This document shows, piece after piece, positions 30,800-39,731 of a DNA stretch of 64,000 nucleotides. The first letter of the stretch is position 1, and each line of letters starts with the position of its first letter. Where the stretch lies: assembly GCF_030137545.1 (NCBI RefSeq), contig NZ_JARUVL010000005.1:101233-165232 (forward strand), in the 5' to 3' direction. The notes under the pieces are model-generated. The model worked only from the letters and a program-made list of their open reading frames with translations. It ran no database searches and was not told where the DNA came from. Source of the stretch: Virgibacillus sp. LDC-1 (GTDB taxonomy: Bacteria; Bacillota; Bacilli; Bacillales; Amphibacillaceae). Both the position numbers and the translations under genes were made by a program.

Positions 30800-31993
30800 A
30801 TGTGGCTAGCAAACTTTTTTATTGCCGGAAGTATTACCATGGTACTGCCATTTATTTCTTTATATGTTGAGTCGTTTGGAAGTTTTTCTGATGCTTATGT
30901 GCAAAATTGGTCAGGATGGATATTCGGAATTACCTTTGTTGCAGCCTTTATTTTCGCACCAATTTGGGGAAGAGTTGGGGACAAGTACGGCAGGAAACCA
31001 TTACTCATTATTTTTGCCATTGGATTAGGACTATCTGTCTTTTTAATGGGCTTTGCCTCTAATGTTTGGCAACTGTTTCTCCTCCGATTATTAATGGGAA
31101 TATTTACAGGTTTTATTCCGATGTCCCAGGCATTGATTTCTACACAAACTCCACGTCATATTGCTGGTAGAGTGTTAGGCACTTTACAGACCGGAAGTAT
31201 TACTGGTTCTTTAATGGGGCCGATGCTTGGCGGTGTATTAGCTGACACCATTGGCTTTTCTACCACTTTCAAGTGGACCTCCATCACCGTCTTTATTTCT
31301 GCTATTATTGTATGGATTGGCGTAAAAGAGCAACGTCTCCCTAAAGTAGATAGCAAAGAATATCAATCCTATTCTAGTAAGGAAGTATTCCTTCATATAA
31401 TTAAACACCCTTTATTACTTGTCGTAATGCTGATTTCCGTACTCGTTCAAGTGGCTCACTTCAGTATACAACCCATTCTATCATTGTATGTAGCAGAAAT
31501 TCACGGTACCGCTAGTATTGCGTTTTTCTCTGGGTTGGCATTTTCTGCTGCTGGACTAGGGAACTTACTCATGACTCGTTCATGGGGAAGACTAGGTGAT
31601 CGCTTAGGGTATATTAAAATTTTAATCATTCTATTATTTATGGCAGGTATCGTATATTTCCCGGGTGCATTTGTCACAAATATATGGCAGCTTATCGTAC
31701 TTCGTTTCTTGCTAGGCATTTCAATCGGCGGTATTATTCCTGTAAGAATTGCCTACATTCGACAGGCTGCACCTTTATCCATGCAAGGAGAGGTGCTCGG
31801 CTATAATACAAGTCTTCGATTTTTAGGTAATATTATCGGGCCAGCACTTGGTGGAGCTCTAGCAGGTTTTTTTGGTTTTTCTTCCGTATTTTTTGTTACA
31901 AGCTCCTTGCTCTTATTGAGCGGGGGCATCATGCTCTCTGCTTGGCTTAAACATCAAAATCGCGAAAAGCAGGCCCATTTCGATGAAGCCTAA
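30800..31993 (+). CDS. MFS exporter, MdtG-like (DHA1), start codon uncertain
   Basis: 397 residues from the first ATG, with 12 membrane segments, motif A GRVGDKYGRKP after TM2 and motif C-like GSITGSLMGPMLGG in TM5; the halves repeat the GDRLG motif (about residue 265). The ATG at 30800 has no ribosome site. A good one (AAGAAGG, 30744-30750) lies further upstream, and the frame is open back to it; the extra ~15 residues (NNQPITKNKNLTI) look like the normal N-terminus of this family. No ATG, GTG or TTG occurs in frame there, only ATA at 30755 and ATC at 30758. Either a rare AUA/AUC start is used or the original start was mutated. Drug efflux is inferred from the family. Confidence 0.8.
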   Translation: MWLANFFIAGSITMVLPFISLYVESFGSFSDAYVQNWSGWIFGITFVAAFIFAPIWGRVGDKYGRKPLLIIFAIGLGLSVFLMGFASNVWQLFLLRLLMGIFTGFIPMSQALISTQTPRHIAGRVLGTLQTGSITGSLMGPMLGGVLADTIGFSTTFKWTSITVFISAIIVWIGVKEQRLPKVDSKEYQSYSSKEVFLHIIKHPLLLVVMLISVLVQVAHFSIQPILSLYVAEIHGTASIAFFSGLAFSAAGLGNLLMTRSWGRLGDRLGYIKILIILLFMAGIVYFPGAFVTNIWQLIVLRFLLGISIGGIIPVRIAYIRQAAPLSMQGEVLGYNTSLRFLGNIIGPALGGALAGFFGFSSVFFVTSSLLLLSGGIMLSAWLKHQNREKQAHFDEA

Positions 31994-32095
31994 TTATAAG
32001 AGGAAATGCCTTTTTTTAGTCTGACTAATTACCAATCATTGAATTCCGGCTCTATCTGTGTTACAACTATCAAAGTAAGCAGTGTTTTTAGTATT

Positions 32096-32365
32096 ATGAA
32101 GCAGAAAGAACGTGATTATTTGGGTATCGTCATCGTTGAAGTGTGTGATGGAAATCAAATTACAACTTTAAATATAGAGGAAATTCTTGAAGCTGAATTT
32201 CCAGAAGTCGCTGTATTAGTAAATGATTGTTTATCCTTTTGCGGCTTGTGCAGAGTAAAACCATATGCATTAGTGAATAACAAACGTGTATTTGGAAATA
32301 CTCCTGAAGAATGCTTGGCTAAAATAAGAGAAGCAATTAAAGAAGAACTGACTCTTTATCAATAA
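32096..32365 (+). CDS. DUF1450 family small protein
   Basis: About 89 residues from ATG 32096. The core IVIVEVC...DCLSFCGLCRVKPYALVNNKRVFGNTPEECLAKI matches DUF1450, a small Bacillales family with a conserved Cys set (here Cys, then CxxC, suggestive of a metal or Fe-S site); function unknown. The frame is open 30 codons further upstream, but that part does not look like the family. No clear ribosome site precedes 32096; TTG at the LGIVIVEVC position is an alternative start. A terminator overlaps its 3' end. Confidence 0.65.
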   Translation: MKQKERDYLGIVIVEVCDGNQITTLNIEEILEAEFPEVAVLVNDCLSFCGLCRVKPYALVNNKRVFGNTPEECLAKIREAIKEELTLYQ

Positions 32366-32380
32366 GAGCAGTTCTTCTTT
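32342..32380 (+). terminator. Terminator overlapping the end of the DUF1450 gene
   Basis: GAAGAACTG pairs with CAGTTCTTC, with an inner CTCTT/AAGAG stem, followed by TTTGTTT. The stop codon is inside the loop. Confidence 0.7.
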
Positions 32381-32445
32381 GTTTCGACAGTTCATAGCAA
32401 TCATCTTATTTCCTGGGAAATATTGTCGAACGATTAATTTCATAA

Positions 32446-32823
32446 TTACTGTTTATACACAACAGCATCCATTTCAACCATAACATCCTTCGGTAAGCGG
32501 CTAACTTCAACTGTTGCACGTGCAGGATATGGCTGTTTTAAATAAGATCCATAGATTTCATTTACCGTTGCAAAGTCATCCATGGACGAAAGATAAATTG
32601 TAAATTTAACAACCTGCGAAAAATCAGTATTTGCTTCTGTTAAAATCGCCTTTAAATTCTCTAATACTTGCTTTGTTTGTGCTTCGATTCCTTTTACCAC
32701 TTCTCCATTTGTTGGATCAATTGGAATCTGACCCGAGACGTAAACAAAGTCACCTGCTTGGATTGCTTGCGAATAAGGTCCAATAGCTGCTGGAGCATCT
32801 TTCGCATAAATTTCTTTAATCAT
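32446..32823 (-). CDS. ridA: RidA family reactive-intermediate (enamine/imine) deaminase
   Basis: 125 residues, full family length. The YjgF/YER057c/UK114 signature is present: AIGPYSQAI near the N-terminus, YVSGQIPIDP, and ARATVEVSRLPKDVMVEMDAV at the C-terminus with the substrate-carboxylate-binding Arg. RidA proteins hydrolyse 2-aminoacrylate and related enamines made by PLP enzymes, preventing damage. Cytosolic, likely a trimer (family knowledge). Stands alone; start at 32823 after GGGGAGGAG. Confidence 0.9.
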   Translation of the reverse strand: MIKEIYAKDAPAAIGPYSQAIQAGDFVYVSGQIPIDPTNGEVVKGIEAQTKQVLENLKAILTEANTDFSQVVKFTIYLSSMDDFATVNEIYGSYLKQPYPARATVEVSRLPKDVMVEMDAVVYKQ

Positions 32824-32999
32824 GGTCTATTCTCCTCCCCATCCGAAAAATTATTAAATGCAAGCTTGTCTTTTTTAATAATAACATGTTCACATCTCTC
32901 ATTGCTTGTTATATGGAAAAATCGCGTTCTATCGCCGTCATCTTTATCAGCTTTAATGCAAGGCTTCCTTGCAATAACTACTTTCATGACTAGAATATC

Positions 33000-33620
33000 C
33001 TAATTTAAAGCAATAGCGTTGCGATATTGAAGTACATCACGAACATAATAAATATCTCCATAACACGCATTATACTGCTTGGCTTCTTTGCGAAGACATG
33101 AATAAATAGTAGGATCTGATGCTTGCTCATACATTTTTCTTGAAAATTCGATCGCTAGATTTTGTGAATAGCTGGACCCCTGTTTCTTGACGAATGAAAC
33201 AAACCCTTTTCCAAAGTTATAGGATTGAATTGCTAATTCCACATCTCCGTCCGCAGCTTGAAGCGTTTCCGAAAAATAATAAACACCTTGCTTAATCGAC
33301 TTCTCCGGATCTTTAATACAGCCTCTTTTTCCACAATAGCTTTCGGACGATTGCATTGGATCTTGACCACGTCCACCAGATTCTTGCATCATCATAGCTA
33401 ACAAAACATCTACATAATTGGATACACCATATTGTTCAGCGTATTTCTTCACGACCGGTTGATAACCATATACCGCTTCGCTTACGAATGCTGTGCTGTC
33501 ATACTGTGATTGAGGTTCGATATCGTTATGCATTGTCACTGATAGCGCAAATAGTACCACGCATAGAAAAGCAGCAACTAGAAATGCTTTTTTTATCGCT
33601 GTTTTTGTTTTTTTTCTCAT
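33000..33620 (-). CDS. Lysozyme-like (CwlT N-domain type) muramidase, membrane anchored
   Basis: 206 residues: a basic N-terminus, one membrane segment or uncleaved signal (about 12-30), then a soluble domain resembling the bacteriophage-type lysozyme domain of CwlT. VLLAMMMQESGGRGQDPMQSSES holds the predicted catalytic Glu (QES), and VELAIQSYNFGKGFV is the typical substrate-groove block. No NlpC/P60 domain follows, unlike CwlT itself. It probably cuts glycan strands at the cell surface. Such genes often sit on conjugative elements, but no other ICE gene is present here. Confidence 0.7.
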   Translation of the reverse strand: MRKKTKTAIKKAFLVAAFLCVVLFALSVTMHNDIEPQSQYDSTAFVSEAVYGYQPVVKKYAEQYGVSNYVDVLLAMMMQESGGRGQDPMQSSESYCGKRGCIKDPEKSIKQGVYYFSETLQAADGDVELAIQSYNFGKGFVSFVKKQGSSYSQNLAIEFSRKMYEQASDPTIYSCLRKEAKQYNACYGDIYYVRDVLQYRNAIALN

Positions 33621-33653
33621 TTCTATCGTATCCTTCTGTTTTATGAAAAGCTA

Positions 33654-33751
33654 TTATACACAGATTTATCCACAGAAAGGGATTTATCAATTCTTAAGAG
33701 ATTCATAGAAAAGCAGCTTTCCCTCAAGCTTTATCCACACGCTGTGAATAA
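33654..33751. promoter_or_regulatory. DnaA-box cluster (four perfect TTATNCACA sites)
   Basis: Perfect 9-mers TTATACACA (33654-33662), TTATCCACA (33666-33674), TTATCCACA (33731-33739) on plus and TTATTCACA (33743-33751) on minus. They form two pairs, each with starts 12 bases apart and a 3-base gap; the second pair is inverted. The 320-base gap 33621-33943 holds no gene apart from this and the inverted repeat. It resembles the DnaA-box clusters outside oriC described in B. subtilis. No dnaA/dnaN genes are near, so it is not oriC. Confidence 0.6.
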
Positions 33752-33813
33752 CTAAAACTTCATCTGAAATGAGGTGTTAGTAGTTATTACGCAAATGACA
33801 AGATGAACAACGA

Positions 33814-33910
33814 AAGAAGCTATCTTTGTGACTAGACTATTTCATCGAAATGGTATAGAGACACCAATTTCATATTGAAAGCATCATTTATCACATGAAG
33901 ACAGCTTCTT
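33814..33910. repeat. Long imperfect inverted repeat, 18-20 bp arms
   Basis: AAGAAGCTATCTTTGTGA and TCACATGAAGACAGCTTCTT form arms around a ~59-base loop that itself contains TTTCAT/ATGAAA-like dyads. Placed 34 bases after the TRAP permease stop, it may act as terminator or 3' stabiliser of that minus-strand transcript. Confidence 0.5.
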
Positions 33911-33943
33911 TTATATGTTCATTGCTTTCGTATAGCTTCCCTC

Positions 33944-35944
33944 TTATTCGGAAGCTACTTGCGATTTATCAGGCTCTGACTCTCGTTTAAGCACAAATTG
34001 CAATACAAGCATTACTACAAAGCCTCCTAATCCGATCAAATCAGAGTTCCCCTCCGGGTAAATAAGAAATAGACCAGTGGCTACTGTTGCAATCCGTTCT
34101 ATCCAGTAAAGCTTTCGATACCAATAACCAATTAATCCCGCTCCAATCGCAAGCATACCTGTGATAGCCGTAAATAAAATCCAAATTACTTCTGTAATTG
34201 TTGTATCGATCATTAACAACTCCGGCTGTAACACGAACATATACGGAATAATAAATGCAGCAATCGCTAGCTTTGATGCATTTACCCCCGTTCGAATTGG
34301 TTCTCCACCTGAAATTCCAGTAGCCGCAAAAGCAGCTAGGGCAACAGGCGGTGTAATATCCGCAACAATTCCAAAATAGAAAACAAACATGTGCGCCGCT
34401 AAAACTGGAATGGCAACTTCAAGCTGATCGTTTAATGCCAGTATAGCTGGCAAAGCGATTGTTGAGGTGATGATATAGTTTGCTGTTGTTGGCGAACCCA
34501 TTCCTAATATAATCGATGCAATCATCGTAAAAAATAGGGTCAATAGCAATAAACCATTAGGACTAGAGGTGAAACTCTCTGCCATACTTACAAGTCCGTT
34601 TCCTAGCTTTAGCCCTAAGCCTGTCTTCGTCACAACACCGACGATGATTCCTGCACTTGCAGTTGCTGCTGCAACACCAAGTGCTGTTCTTGCACCAGAA
34701 GTCAATGCTTCGACAAATTTACGTGGTGTGATCCGTGTTTCTTTCAAGAACATACTAACAACGATTGCAGCAATGATTCCATATAACGCTGTTCTAGAAA
34801 TACTAAAACCATCATATAAAAACCAAACAATCGCAACAATAGGAAGCAGTAAATGTAGCTTTTTAAATACTACTTTCTTCGATGGGATTTCTTCTTCTGG
34901 CAAGCCAAGTAGTCCTAATTTCTTCGCTTCAAAATGCGTCATTATCCATATCCCAGAAAAATATAAAATCGCTGGAATTAATGCTGCTTTGGCAATTTCC
35001 CAATAGCCTACCCCAGCAAACTCAATCATTAAAAAGGCAGCTGCACCCATAATAGGTGGCATGATTTGTCCACCAGTAGATGATGCGGCTTCTACTGCGC
35101 CTGCAAAGTTTTTATGATAGCCCAAACGCTTCATTAGCGGTATCGTATAAGACCCTGTCGTAACCGTATTCGCCACAGAGCTACCAGAAATGGTTCCATT
35201 TAGCGCACTTGAAAAAATAGCCACCTTTGCTGGACCACCAGTTCTTCTACCTGCCAATGAAATTGCTAAATCATTAAAATAGTCTCCTACTCCAGTTTTT
35301 ACAAGAAACGCTCCAAATAACAAGAAAAGAAAAATGTAAGTCGAGGAAACCTGTAACGGGGTTCCTAAAATGCCTTCCGTTGTAAAATACATCGAATGAA
35401 CTAATTGTTCAAGAGTAAGTCCCCGGTGAGCCAACATGCCTGGCATATATGGACCAAACAAGGAATATATAAGAAATAGACTCGCAATAATGACGATTGG
35501 AAGTCCTACAGCTCTTCTTGTTGCTTCAAGCACGAGAAGAATTGCCCCAATCCCAATAATCATTTGAAATTGATCGATTCCACCAAATTGCTGTACGAGC
35601 TTATCATAGAACATCGGCCAGTACCCGGTTACGATAATCGACAGTATAGCTAATAGATAGTCATACCAAGCAATTTTTCGCTTTGGTCCTTTTTTTCGTG
35701 CAGGGAAAAGCAAAAAAATTAAAACTAGCGCAAATCCCAAGTGAACAGTACGTTGAATATAGGCTGTTTTTTCTCCAAACCAACCAGTGTATATTTGAAA
35801 TGCCGAAAAAGCAATTAAAATCCCGATAATTACTAACGACATAATTCCAGTAAGTTTTCGTGTATTGGATTCTGTATCATACTTTTGCAGAAGTTCCTCT
35901 TGCTGTTCTTGTGTAAGCTTATCCATTTTCTTTGATTCACTCAT
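33944..35944 (-). CDS. TRAP transporter fused permease (DctQ-DctM, 4TM/12TM type)
   Basis: 666 residues and almost entirely membrane-embedded. The N-terminal part (about 30-165) is a fused small DctQ-like subunit; the rest is the large DctM subunit with the conserved SGSSVANTVTTGSYTIPLMKRLGY block and a second inverted-repeat block around GMGSPTTANYIITSTIALPA. Such fusions work with TAXI-type binding proteins and use ion gradients rather than ATP. The binding protein and a DUF1850 protein are encoded upstream in the same operon; the DUF1850 stop overlaps this start by eight bases. Substrate unknown (carboxylates are typical). Confidence 0.9.
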   Translation of the reverse strand: MSESKKMDKLTQEQQEELLQKYDTESNTRKLTGIMSLVIIGILIAFSAFQIYTGWFGEKTAYIQRTVHLGFALVLIFLLFPARKKGPKRKIAWYDYLLAILSIIVTGYWPMFYDKLVQQFGGIDQFQMIIGIGAILLVLEATRRAVGLPIVIIASLFLIYSLFGPYMPGMLAHRGLTLEQLVHSMYFTTEGILGTPLQVSSTYIFLFLLFGAFLVKTGVGDYFNDLAISLAGRRTGGPAKVAIFSSALNGTISGSSVANTVTTGSYTIPLMKRLGYHKNFAGAVEAASSTGGQIMPPIMGAAAFLMIEFAGVGYWEIAKAALIPAILYFSGIWIMTHFEAKKLGLLGLPEEEIPSKKVVFKKLHLLLPIVAIVWFLYDGFSISRTALYGIIAAIVVSMFLKETRITPRKFVEALTSGARTALGVAAATASAGIIVGVVTKTGLGLKLGNGLVSMAESFTSSPNGLLLLTLFFTMIASIILGMGSPTTANYIITSTIALPAILALNDQLEVAIPVLAAHMFVFYFGIVADITPPVALAAFAATGISGGEPIRTGVNASKLAIAAFIIPYMFVLQPELLMIDTTITEVIWILFTAITGMLAIGAGLIGYWYRKLYWIERIATVATGLFLIYPEGNSDLIGLGGFVVMLVLQFVLKRESEPDKSQVASE

Positions 35945-36473
35945 GGATTTTCACTCCTTTCATAAGTTGCCATAGAGATAAGTTGTCTACCTTTAACTTA
36001 TAAAATCCGCCTGGGCGGAAGTAATCGTTAAATTGAATTTCCGATTGTCCATTTCGCCCCCAGCGAAGGCGATGGTTAGATACTGTTTTGCCATTTCGTA
36101 GCACAAATGATGGAAAAATATTATTTAAATTCTTTATATGGTATTTGCCATCTTCGTAAACAAACTCCTCTCCATTCTCGGCGTTACTAGGCATACCAAT
36201 ACCAAAATGCTCATAGATGATTTCATACTGCTTCATGGAATGGTCAGGAAGAATTTGATATTTTTCGACAACATCCGTTAAGTGGATAGAGTGTTTCCAA
36301 ACAATCTGAAAATTCCCTCCCTCCTTGAGCGGAAGATAAGCGATAATAGAATTCGAGTTTTCTTTATAAAAAACAAGGGCAGTCCGAAAAGGGACGAAAA
36401 GTGCACCTATAATGATGATAAGCGTGAGAAGAGAAATAGCAGTAAGTCGTACATGCTTTTGTTGAAGTTTCAT
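35937..36473 (-). CDS. DUF1850 protein of TRAP-TAXI operon
   Basis: About 178 residues from ATG 36473, which follows AGGATGG at good spacing; the frame extends to 36587 without a ribosome site. One N-terminal membrane segment (LTAISLLTLIIIIGALFVPF) is followed by an extracytoplasmic beta-rich domain with the DUF1850 core (FQIVWKHSIHLTDVVEKYQI; EHFGIGMPS). DUF1850 is known almost only from TRAP-TAXI operons, and that context is seen here; it may be an accessory subunit. Overlaps the permease gene. Confidence 0.75.
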   Translation of the reverse strand: MKLQQKHVRLTAISLLTLIIIIGALFVPFRTALVFYKENSNSIIAYLPLKEGGNFQIVWKHSIHLTDVVEKYQILPDHSMKQYEIIYEHFGIGMPSNAENGEEFVYEDGKYHIKNLNNIFPSFVLRNGKTVSNHRLRWGRNGQSEIQFNDYFRPGGFYKLKVDNLSLWQLMKGVKIHE

Positions 36474-36529
36474 TTGGACCATCCTATCCATAATACAAGG
36501 GAGAATGATTGGCAGTGGATTTATATCGG

Positions 36530-36584
36530 ACGTAAAAAGGAAGGCCAGCAGCGTTTGTCTAACAATCGATCGACAACTGGCCTT
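36530..36584 (-). terminator. Internal terminator between TAXI protein and DUF1850 genes
   Basis: AAGGCCAG pairs with CTGGCCTT around a 28-base loop, followed on the minus strand by CCTTTTTAC. Probably leaky, so the binding protein is made in excess over the permease. Confidence 0.65.
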
Positions 36585-36607
36585 CAATTCTTCTTATTCG
36601 AAAAAAA

Positions 36608-37594
36608 CTATTTTATTCCTTTTTCATCAAAATATTTTTTGGCACCTGGATGAAGATCAATCCCAATACCGTCTAATGCTGATTCAAGTGTGATAAATTC
36701 ACCTTTGCCATGTTCAATTTTATCAGTATTGTCATAAATGGCTTTCGTAATATCATAGACTACGTCCTCAGATAATTCATCGGTAACTGCTAGCATTGCA
36801 AGTACTGCTACTGTGTTTACATCTTCAGGTAACTTATATGTTCCTTTTTTCACCGTATCAGCAGCATAATAAGGGTACTTATTTACTAATTCGTCCACTT
36901 TATCCTGTGCAATTGGTACGATACGAACATCTTCTGTAGCTGATAACCCTTCTACAGCACCTGTTGGTGTTCCTGCTGTAATAAACGCTGCTGCAATGTT
37001 CCCATCCTGAATACCACCAGTAGATTCACCAAAGTCTAAATTTTGCGCATCAATATCATCCATGGTCATCCCATGTACTTCTAAGATTTGTTCCGCATTA
37101 ATATATGTTCCTGATCCTGGTGCTCCAACGGATACTTTTTTTCCTTTTAAATCCTCTACAGAGCCAATGCCAGAATCTGCCGTCGTTACAATTTGAATTG
37201 TTTCTGGATATAAAGACCCTAATGCTAAGACATTATCTACTTTTTTTCCTTCAAAAGCGTTCTTTCCTTCGATTGCATTTGCAACAACATCCGTTTGAAC
37301 AAAAGCAAGCTCAGCTTCACCTTTTGATAAAGCGATTACATTGTCTGCCGAAGCATTCGACGTAGCAGCTGTTGTCTCAATTCCTGTTTCATCAGAAATG
37401 ATTTTCGCCATTTGGCCGCCTAACGGATAGTATGTACCACTTGTTCCACCAGTTAGCAATTGGAGAAATTCTGGCTTATCTCCCTTGTCGCCACCTTTAG
37501 CTGCATCATCTTTATCATCAGATCCACAAGCTGCTAAAAAAAGTGATAGTACGAGCAACATTGCAAATGAAAGCATAAAATTTTTCTTTTTCAT
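36608..37594 (-). CDS. TRAP transporter solute-binding lipoprotein, TAXI family
   Basis: 328 residues. Lipobox LAAC (Cys23), a charged linker (GSDDKDDAAKGGDKGDKPE), then the TAXI fold starting LQLLTGGTSGTYYPLGGQMAKI and containing ELAFVQTDVV and GSLYPETIQIV, typical of the family. It catches the substrate outside the cell for the fused permease; related proteins have been assigned glutamate or other carboxylates, but nothing here fixes the ligand. First gene of the operon with a near-consensus promoter. Confidence 0.9.
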   Translation of the reverse strand: MKKKNFMLSFAMLLVLSLFLAACGSDDKDDAAKGGDKGDKPEFLQLLTGGTSGTYYPLGGQMAKIISDETGIETTAATSNASADNVIALSKGEAELAFVQTDVVANAIEGKNAFEGKKVDNVLALGSLYPETIQIVTTADSGIGSVEDLKGKKVSVGAPGSGTYINAEQILEVHGMTMDDIDAQNLDFGESTGGIQDGNIAAAFITAGTPTGAVEGLSATEDVRIVPIAQDKVDELVNKYPYYAADTVKKGTYKLPEDVNTVAVLAMLAVTDELSEDVVYDITKAIYDNTDKIEHGKGEFITLESALDGIGIDLHPGAKKYFDEKGIK

Positions 37595-37630
37595 GCATAG
37601 TCCCCCTTAGTATAATTTTGTGCTTTCATC

Positions 37631-37660
37631 ATTGTACAAAATAATGAATAAAGTTGTCAA
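37631..37660 (-). promoter_or_regulatory. Promoter of the TRAP-TAXI operon
   Basis: TTGACA (-35), 18-base spacer, TACAAT (-10) on the minus strand, about 37 bases before the start codon; one of the best sigma-A matches in the window. Confidence 0.75.
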
Positions 37661-37784
37661 TCTATTACATTGTGAAAATTTAGACAAATAACCTAGTTAC
37701 AAGGTAGCAAAATGAGTAGCTTTCTTTTGATTCAGAAAGGATTTTTCACGCTCTTTCTTTCTTCAATGATGAAAGTCTCTGACT

Positions 37785-37809
37785 AATTATTTTTATTATT
37801 AAAATAATT
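37785..37809. promoter_or_regulatory. Perfect 9-bp inverted repeat upstream of the acyl-CoA ligase
   Basis: AATTATTTT-TATTATT-AAAATAATT, 49 bases before the start codon. AT-only, so chance is possible, but the position fits an operator. Confidence 0.3.
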
Positions 37810-37857
37810 GGAATAATGTGATATTATGAAAGAACAAATGAAAAGGAGTTGGTATTC

Positions 37858-39476
37858 ATGATGCAAGTGCCTTTATTAGTTGGTTCCATGCTAGAGCATG
37901 CGGAAACATTTTTTTCTAAAAAGGAAGTCATCTCGCAAACACACGACAAGCTGCACCGTTTAACCTATAAAGAAATTGGAAGCAGAACACGTAGACTAAT
38001 GAGTATATTAGCACAACTCGGTATTCAAAAAGGAGATCGTGTTGGAACGCTTGCTTGGAACCATCATCGTCATTTAGAAATTTACTTTGCCGCACCCGGA
38101 ATGGGAGCTGTATTGCATACAATTAACATCCGCCTTTCCCCAGAGCATATTATTTACATTATTAATCACGCAGAAGATAAGGTTTTATTTATTGATGAAG
38201 ATATTTTACCGCTTATCGATAAGATAAAAGATCAGCTACCGACAGTTGAAGCGTTTATCGTTATGACAGATAAAAATGAGCTTCCAGCATCTTCGCTAGC
38301 CCCACTTTACTCCTATGAAGAACTACTCTCTACAGGTGATGAAACTTATCCATTTACAACTCAAATTGATGAAAATGATCCAGCAGGAATGTGTTATACC
38401 TCTGCAACAACCGGAAAACCAAAAGGCGTTTTATATACGCATCGCGGCATTGTGCTACATAGTTTAGCCTTAGGACTAGCAGATTCAGCAGGTATTTCGG
38501 AAAAGGATGTCATGATGGCTGTTGTACCACTGTTTCACGTGAATGCATGGGGGACGCCGTTTGCTTGCACATGGTTTGGCAGTAATCAGGTCATGCCTGG
38601 TCCCCGCTTTACACCAAAAGATTAGCAGCATTTATTGAAGCATATAGCGTCACCATCACTGCTGGTGTGCCAACAATATGGCTTGGCTTAGCACGAGAGT
38701 TAGAGCAGGGCGATTATGATACTTCTAGTCTGCGCGCTATTCTTTGTGGGGGGGCCGCAGCTCCTCTAGGATTAATTAAAACATTTGAAAAACGGTTTGG
38801 AATTCCGTTTTATCATGCATATGGGGCAACGGAAACAACTCCGCTCGTTACCTTTTCCCGCCTAAAAAGCTATCAACAAAACCTCGATGAGGAAGGTATA
38901 CTTAAAGAAAGATCAAGACAGGGAATCCTTGTCCCCGGATTAAAAATGAAGGTAGTTGGAAATAATGGCGAAGTTGCTTGGAACGATGAGGAAATGGGAG
39001 AGCTCTTATTACAAGGCCCTTGGATTGCAGATGGATACTACAACGATGAGCGAAGTGAACAAGCCTTTATAGATGGCTGGTTTCATACAGGAGATGTTGT
39101 TACCGTAGATGAAGAAGGAACGATTAAAATTGTCGATCGCACAAAGGATTTAGTAAAAAGTGGTGGGGAATGGATATCTTCCGTTGATATTGAAAATGCC
39201 TTGATGGCGCATGAAGCGATATTTGAAGCGAGTGTTGTTGCTATCCCTCATCCCGAGTGGCAGGAGCGTCCAATTGCTTGTATTGTATTAAATGACGGTT
39301 ATGAAGACAAGGTTTCCAAAGAGACATTTATTACGTATTTAGAGCCACAATTCCCTAAATTCTGGTTACCAGATGATATTCTCTTTCTCCAAGAAATACC
39401 GAAAACGTCTGTCGGAAAGTTTTTAAAAAGGCAGCTGAGAGAGCAAGTTAAAGCTCATTATCAATTGAATGAATAA
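37858..39476 (+). pseudogene. Fatty-acyl-CoA synthetase (AMP-forming), single frameshift
   Basis: Two reading frames together encode one ~540-residue acyl-CoA ligase. The first (37858-38625) covers the N-domain with the AMP-binding P-loop YTSATTGKPKGV and ends falsely after FTPKD; the second continues without loss as RLAAFIEAYSVTITAGVPTIWLG and carries YGATETTP, the hinge VDRTKDLVKSGGEWIS and the catalytic Lys near KTSVGKFLKR. The shift falls at the AAAA run at 38616-38619, where one extra A would restore the frame. It could be a recent mutation, a sequencing error or slippage at the run. The start ATG follows AAAAGGAG. If intact it would activate medium- or long-chain fatty acids for beta-oxidation. 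Confidence 0.85.
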
Positions 39477-39513
39477 AGGATGTTTTTTATCGCTTCACGT
39501 ATTACCCTTGTTT

Positions 39514-39542
39514 AGCTTGCAGAGAATTTTTCTCTGTAAGCT
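39514..39542 (+). terminator. Stem-loop after the acyl-CoA ligase gene
   Basis: AGCTTGCAGAGAA pairs with TTCTCTGTAAGCT (12 of 13) around a three-base loop. There is no T-tract after it, so it may be a 3' processing end instead of a terminator. Confidence 0.45.
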
Positions 39543-39731
39543 ACTCCATCTCTTAAAGAAAAATATTCCATTTTATTATATTAAAACCAGTTTTTACATC
39601 GTTATTTTCTTGACAATATTATGAAAATTCAATACGATATATTTTAGTATATCAATCTGAAAACATTTCATCGGGTTATTTTTTCAGAATAATTAATTAT
39701 TTTAAACAAATTGGGAAAGGGGGTGGAAGAA

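Noticed and set aside
33000-33620. Integrative conjugative element suggested by the CwlT-like lysozyme domain
   Set aside because: No integrase, relaxase, VirB4-type gene or attachment repeats occur around it.
33654-33751. Chromosomal replication origin
   Set aside because: Despite the DnaA boxes there is no dnaA, dnaN, gyrase or rpmH gene nearby, so a DnaA-box cluster fits better.
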